7,873 nt of DNA from Thermoanaerobaculia bacterium (GTDB lineage Bacteria; Acidobacteriota; Thermoanaerobaculia; UBA5066): the NCBI GenBank assembly GCA_017999215.1, contig JAGOBQ010000181.1, positions 1 through 7,873 of the forward strand. Reading direction: 5' to 3'. A program made the translations under genes and the position numbers. Below are positions 6,514 through 7,873 of this stretch, piece by piece. The notes beneath the pieces were generated by a model, which saw only the letters and a program-made list of their open reading frames with translations, ran no database searches and was not told the DNA's origin. Position 1 is the stretch's first letter; each line of letters begins with the position of its first letter.

Positions 6514-7494
6514 TCAGGCGGTCGCGAGGACCATCGACCGTGCGACGGCGCTCCTCGCCGCGCCGACGATCGCGTCGGCCTGCGGGACGAACGCCTGCTC
6601 GAGGACCCAGCTCGACGCAGCCGGGGCGTCGGGGCCGGCGAGGCGAATGACCGGCGCCCGAAGCGCGTCGAACGCCTTCTCGGCGACCGTCGCGGCGATC
6701 TCCGCGCCGACGCCGCACGTCCGGCTCGCCTCGTGGACGACGACGAGGCGGCCCGTCTTCCTCACCGACGCGAGGACGGCTTCCTCGTCCCACGGCTTGA
6801 GCGTCCGAAGGTCGATCACCTCCGCCGAGATCCCCTCGGAGGCGAGCGTCTCGGCGGCCGCGAGGCAGCCGAGGACCGTCTTGGCGTAGGAGACGAGCGT
6901 CACGTCGGTGCCCGGGCGGCGGATCGCGGCCTTCCCGAGCGGGACGAGGTGCTCGCCCTCCGGCACCTCGCCGGGCGCGTGGAGGAGCGCGACGTCGAGG
7001 AAGAACGCGACCGGGTTGTCGTCGCGGATCGAGGACTTCAGGAGCCCCTTGAAGTCGGCCGCGGTCGACGGCATGACGACCTTGAGGCCCGGGGCGTGGA
7101 CGAACCAGGCCTCGACGTTGTGGTTGTGCTGGGCGCCGACGCCCCAGCCGGCGCCGGTCATCGCGAGGGCGACCATCGGGAAGGAGAACTGGCCGCCGGA
7201 GAGGAAGCGGAGCTTGCCGGCGCTGTTGACGATCTCCTCCATCGCGAACGTCATGAACGGGGCGAAGAGGAGGTCGACGACGGGACGCAGGCCGGTCGCG
7301 GCGGCGCCGGCGGCGGTGCCGGCCATGATCCCCTCGGCGAGGGGCGTGTTGCGGATGCGGGCGGCGCCGAACTCCGCGACGAGGTCGTGGCGCTTCGTGG
7401 CGATCCCTTCGCCGAACGCGAGGACGGTCGCGTCGCGGCGCATCTCCTCGGCGAGGGCTTCTCCGATGGCGTCGTGGGGGGTCATCGTCTTCAT
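6514..7494 (-). CDS. 2-oxo acid dehydrogenase E1 component, beta subunit (pyruvate, branched-chain or acetoin type)
   Basis: A complete protein of 326 residues, the usual length for E1 beta of heterotetrameric (alpha2beta2) complexes. With E1 alpha it performs the thiamine-diphosphate-dependent decarboxylation (or acetoin cleavage) and passes the acyl group to lipoyl E2 in the cytoplasm. Visible family features are FGEG (27-30), TPLAEG (50-55) with Glu54 as the likely thiamine N1' contact, GLRPVVDLLFAPF (68-80), the FVHAPGLKVVMPST block (131-144), and a transketolase C-terminal domain with DLRTLKPWD (228-236) and VVVHEASRTCGVGAEIAA (251-268). At 122-126 it reads QHNHN where many relatives have QHSQ; His123 is kept. 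The start ATG follows GAAGGA, which overlaps the E1 alpha stop region, so the two are translationally linked. No E2 or E3 gene is in the window, and substrate cannot be chosen between PdhB, BkdB and AcoB types. Confidence 0.92.
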   Translation of the reverse strand: MKTMTPHDAIGEALAEEMRRDATVLAFGEGIATKRHDLVAEFGAARIRNTPLAEGIMAGTAAGAAATGLRPVVDLLFAPFMTFAMEEIVNSAGKLRFLSGGQFSFPMVALAMTGAGWGVGAQHNHNVEAWFVHAPGLKVVMPSTAADFKGLLKSSIRDDNPVAFFLDVALLHAPGEVPEGEHLVPLGKAAIRRPGTDVTLVSYAKTVLGCLAAAETLASEGISAEVIDLRTLKPWDEEAVLASVRKTGRLVVVHEASRTCGVGAEIAATVAEKAFDALRAPVIRLAGPDAPAASSWVLEQAFVPQADAIVGAARSAVARSMVLATA

Positions 7495-7506
7495 GGCGTG
7501 TCCTTC

Positions 7507-7873
7507 TCAGGCGTAGACGTGAGTGGTCAGCTCGTCGAGGGAGGGCCAGGGGGATTCGGCGGCGAACGTGAAGGCGGCGTCGAGGCGCCCGGCGACTCGG
7601 GTCTCGATCGCTGCCGCGGCGTCGGCGGTCAACGCGCCGCTCTCGAGGAGCTTCGCGCGGAGGGCCGCGATCGGGTCGCGCGCCTTCCACGATGCGAGCT
7701 CGGCCTTGTCGACGTAGCCCTGGTCGTCGGGCTCGAAGTGTCCGCGGAGGCGGTAGGTCTTCGTCTCGAGGAGGAACGGCATCCGGGTCTCGCGGACCTT
7801 CGCGGCCGCCTCGGTTGCGGCGGCGAGGACCGCCTCGACGTCGTTCCCGTCGACCGTCCGCCCCTCGATGCCG
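7507..7873 (-). CDS. 2-oxo acid dehydrogenase E1 component, alpha subunit, C-terminal fragment (5' end outside window)
   Basis: Only the last 121 residues are present; the gene enters from the right edge. The fragment starts with GIEGRTVDGNDVEAV, the typical end of the thiamine-diphosphate-binding region of E1 alpha, followed by TKTYRLRGHFEPDD (38 onward in the fragment), where the RxxGH element is the conserved phosphate and active-site loop, then the WKARDPIAALRAKLLESG helix that marks the C-terminal helical part. The usual family length is about 320-360 residues, so roughly two thirds lie outside. The TGA stop is 12 nt before the E1 beta start and the arrangement is a classical alpha-beta operon. 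An in-frame ATG at 7782 is internal: homology continues upstream of it to the window edge. Confidence 0.93.
   Translation of the reverse strand, partial: GIEGRTVDGNDVEAVLAAATEAAAKVRETRMPFLLETKTYRLRGHFEPDDQGYVDKAELASWKARDPIAALRAKLLESGALTADAAAAIETRVAGRLDAAFTFAAESPWPSLDELTTHVYA

Noticed and set aside
4127..6889. Plus-strand open frame of 920 codons opposite the TPR gene
   Set aside because: It is a low-complexity Arg/Gly-rich translation lying across the TPR gene, both flanking gaps and part of E1 beta; it is a shadow frame.
6350..7690. Start of the TPR frame far upstream, giving a protein of over 1000 residues
   Set aside because: The upstream part is an Arg-rich shadow of the E1 genes; the ATG at 6349 has a strong Shine-Dalgarno and begins a signal peptide.
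7507..7782. Small 91-codon gene beginning at the ATG at 7782
   Set aside because: The same frame continues upstream to the window edge with typical E1 alpha sequence, so the ATG is internal.

Overview
This is a very GC-rich bacterial window in which every convincing gene lies on the minus strand, so transcription runs from high to low coordinates. Third codon positions are almost all G or C. That, together with a FecR/DUF6600 Trp-rich envelope protein, a secreted His-rich TPR protein and a three-module Nfn-like oxidoreductase, fits a high-GC environmental lineage such as Acidobacteriota. No marker gene is present, so the taxonomy is inference only.

In transcription order: (1) the 3' end of a 2-oxo acid dehydrogenase E1 alpha gene, cut by the right edge; (2) the complete E1 beta gene, 12 nt downstream with its Shine-Dalgarno touching the alpha stop, clearly one operon; (3) a 164-bp gap with a possible sigma70-type promoter; (4) an exported 582-residue TPR protein with many clustered histidines; (5) a 331-bp gap with no convincing gene but with inverted repeats; (6) a 990-residue fusion of an NfnA-like FAD/NAD reductase, an NfnB/GltD-like NADPH oxidoreductase, a Cys-rich zinc-ribbon/rubredoxin-like segment and a ferritin-like diiron domain; (7) a 110-bp gap; (8) the N-terminal 395 residues of an exported FecR/DUF6600 protein that runs off the left edge.

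The E1 pair would feed acyl groups and electrons into a pyruvate, branched-chain or acetoin dehydrogenase complex. The fusion enzyme would move electrons between NAD(H), NADP(H), Fe-S clusters and, probably, a diiron centre that could reduce peroxide or oxygen. The two exported proteins have envelope roles that cannot be specified. The gaps and separate ribosome sites suggest at least two or three transcription units rather than one operon.

The fusion enzyme is the most interesting object. I recall the same module order from an automated 'trifunctional glutamate synthase beta/ferritin domain' protein model, so the architecture is probably not new, but I know of no biochemistry for it. I found no mobile element, CRISPR array, tRNA or rRNA. 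Long plus-strand reading frames are antisense shadows produced by the GC bias.
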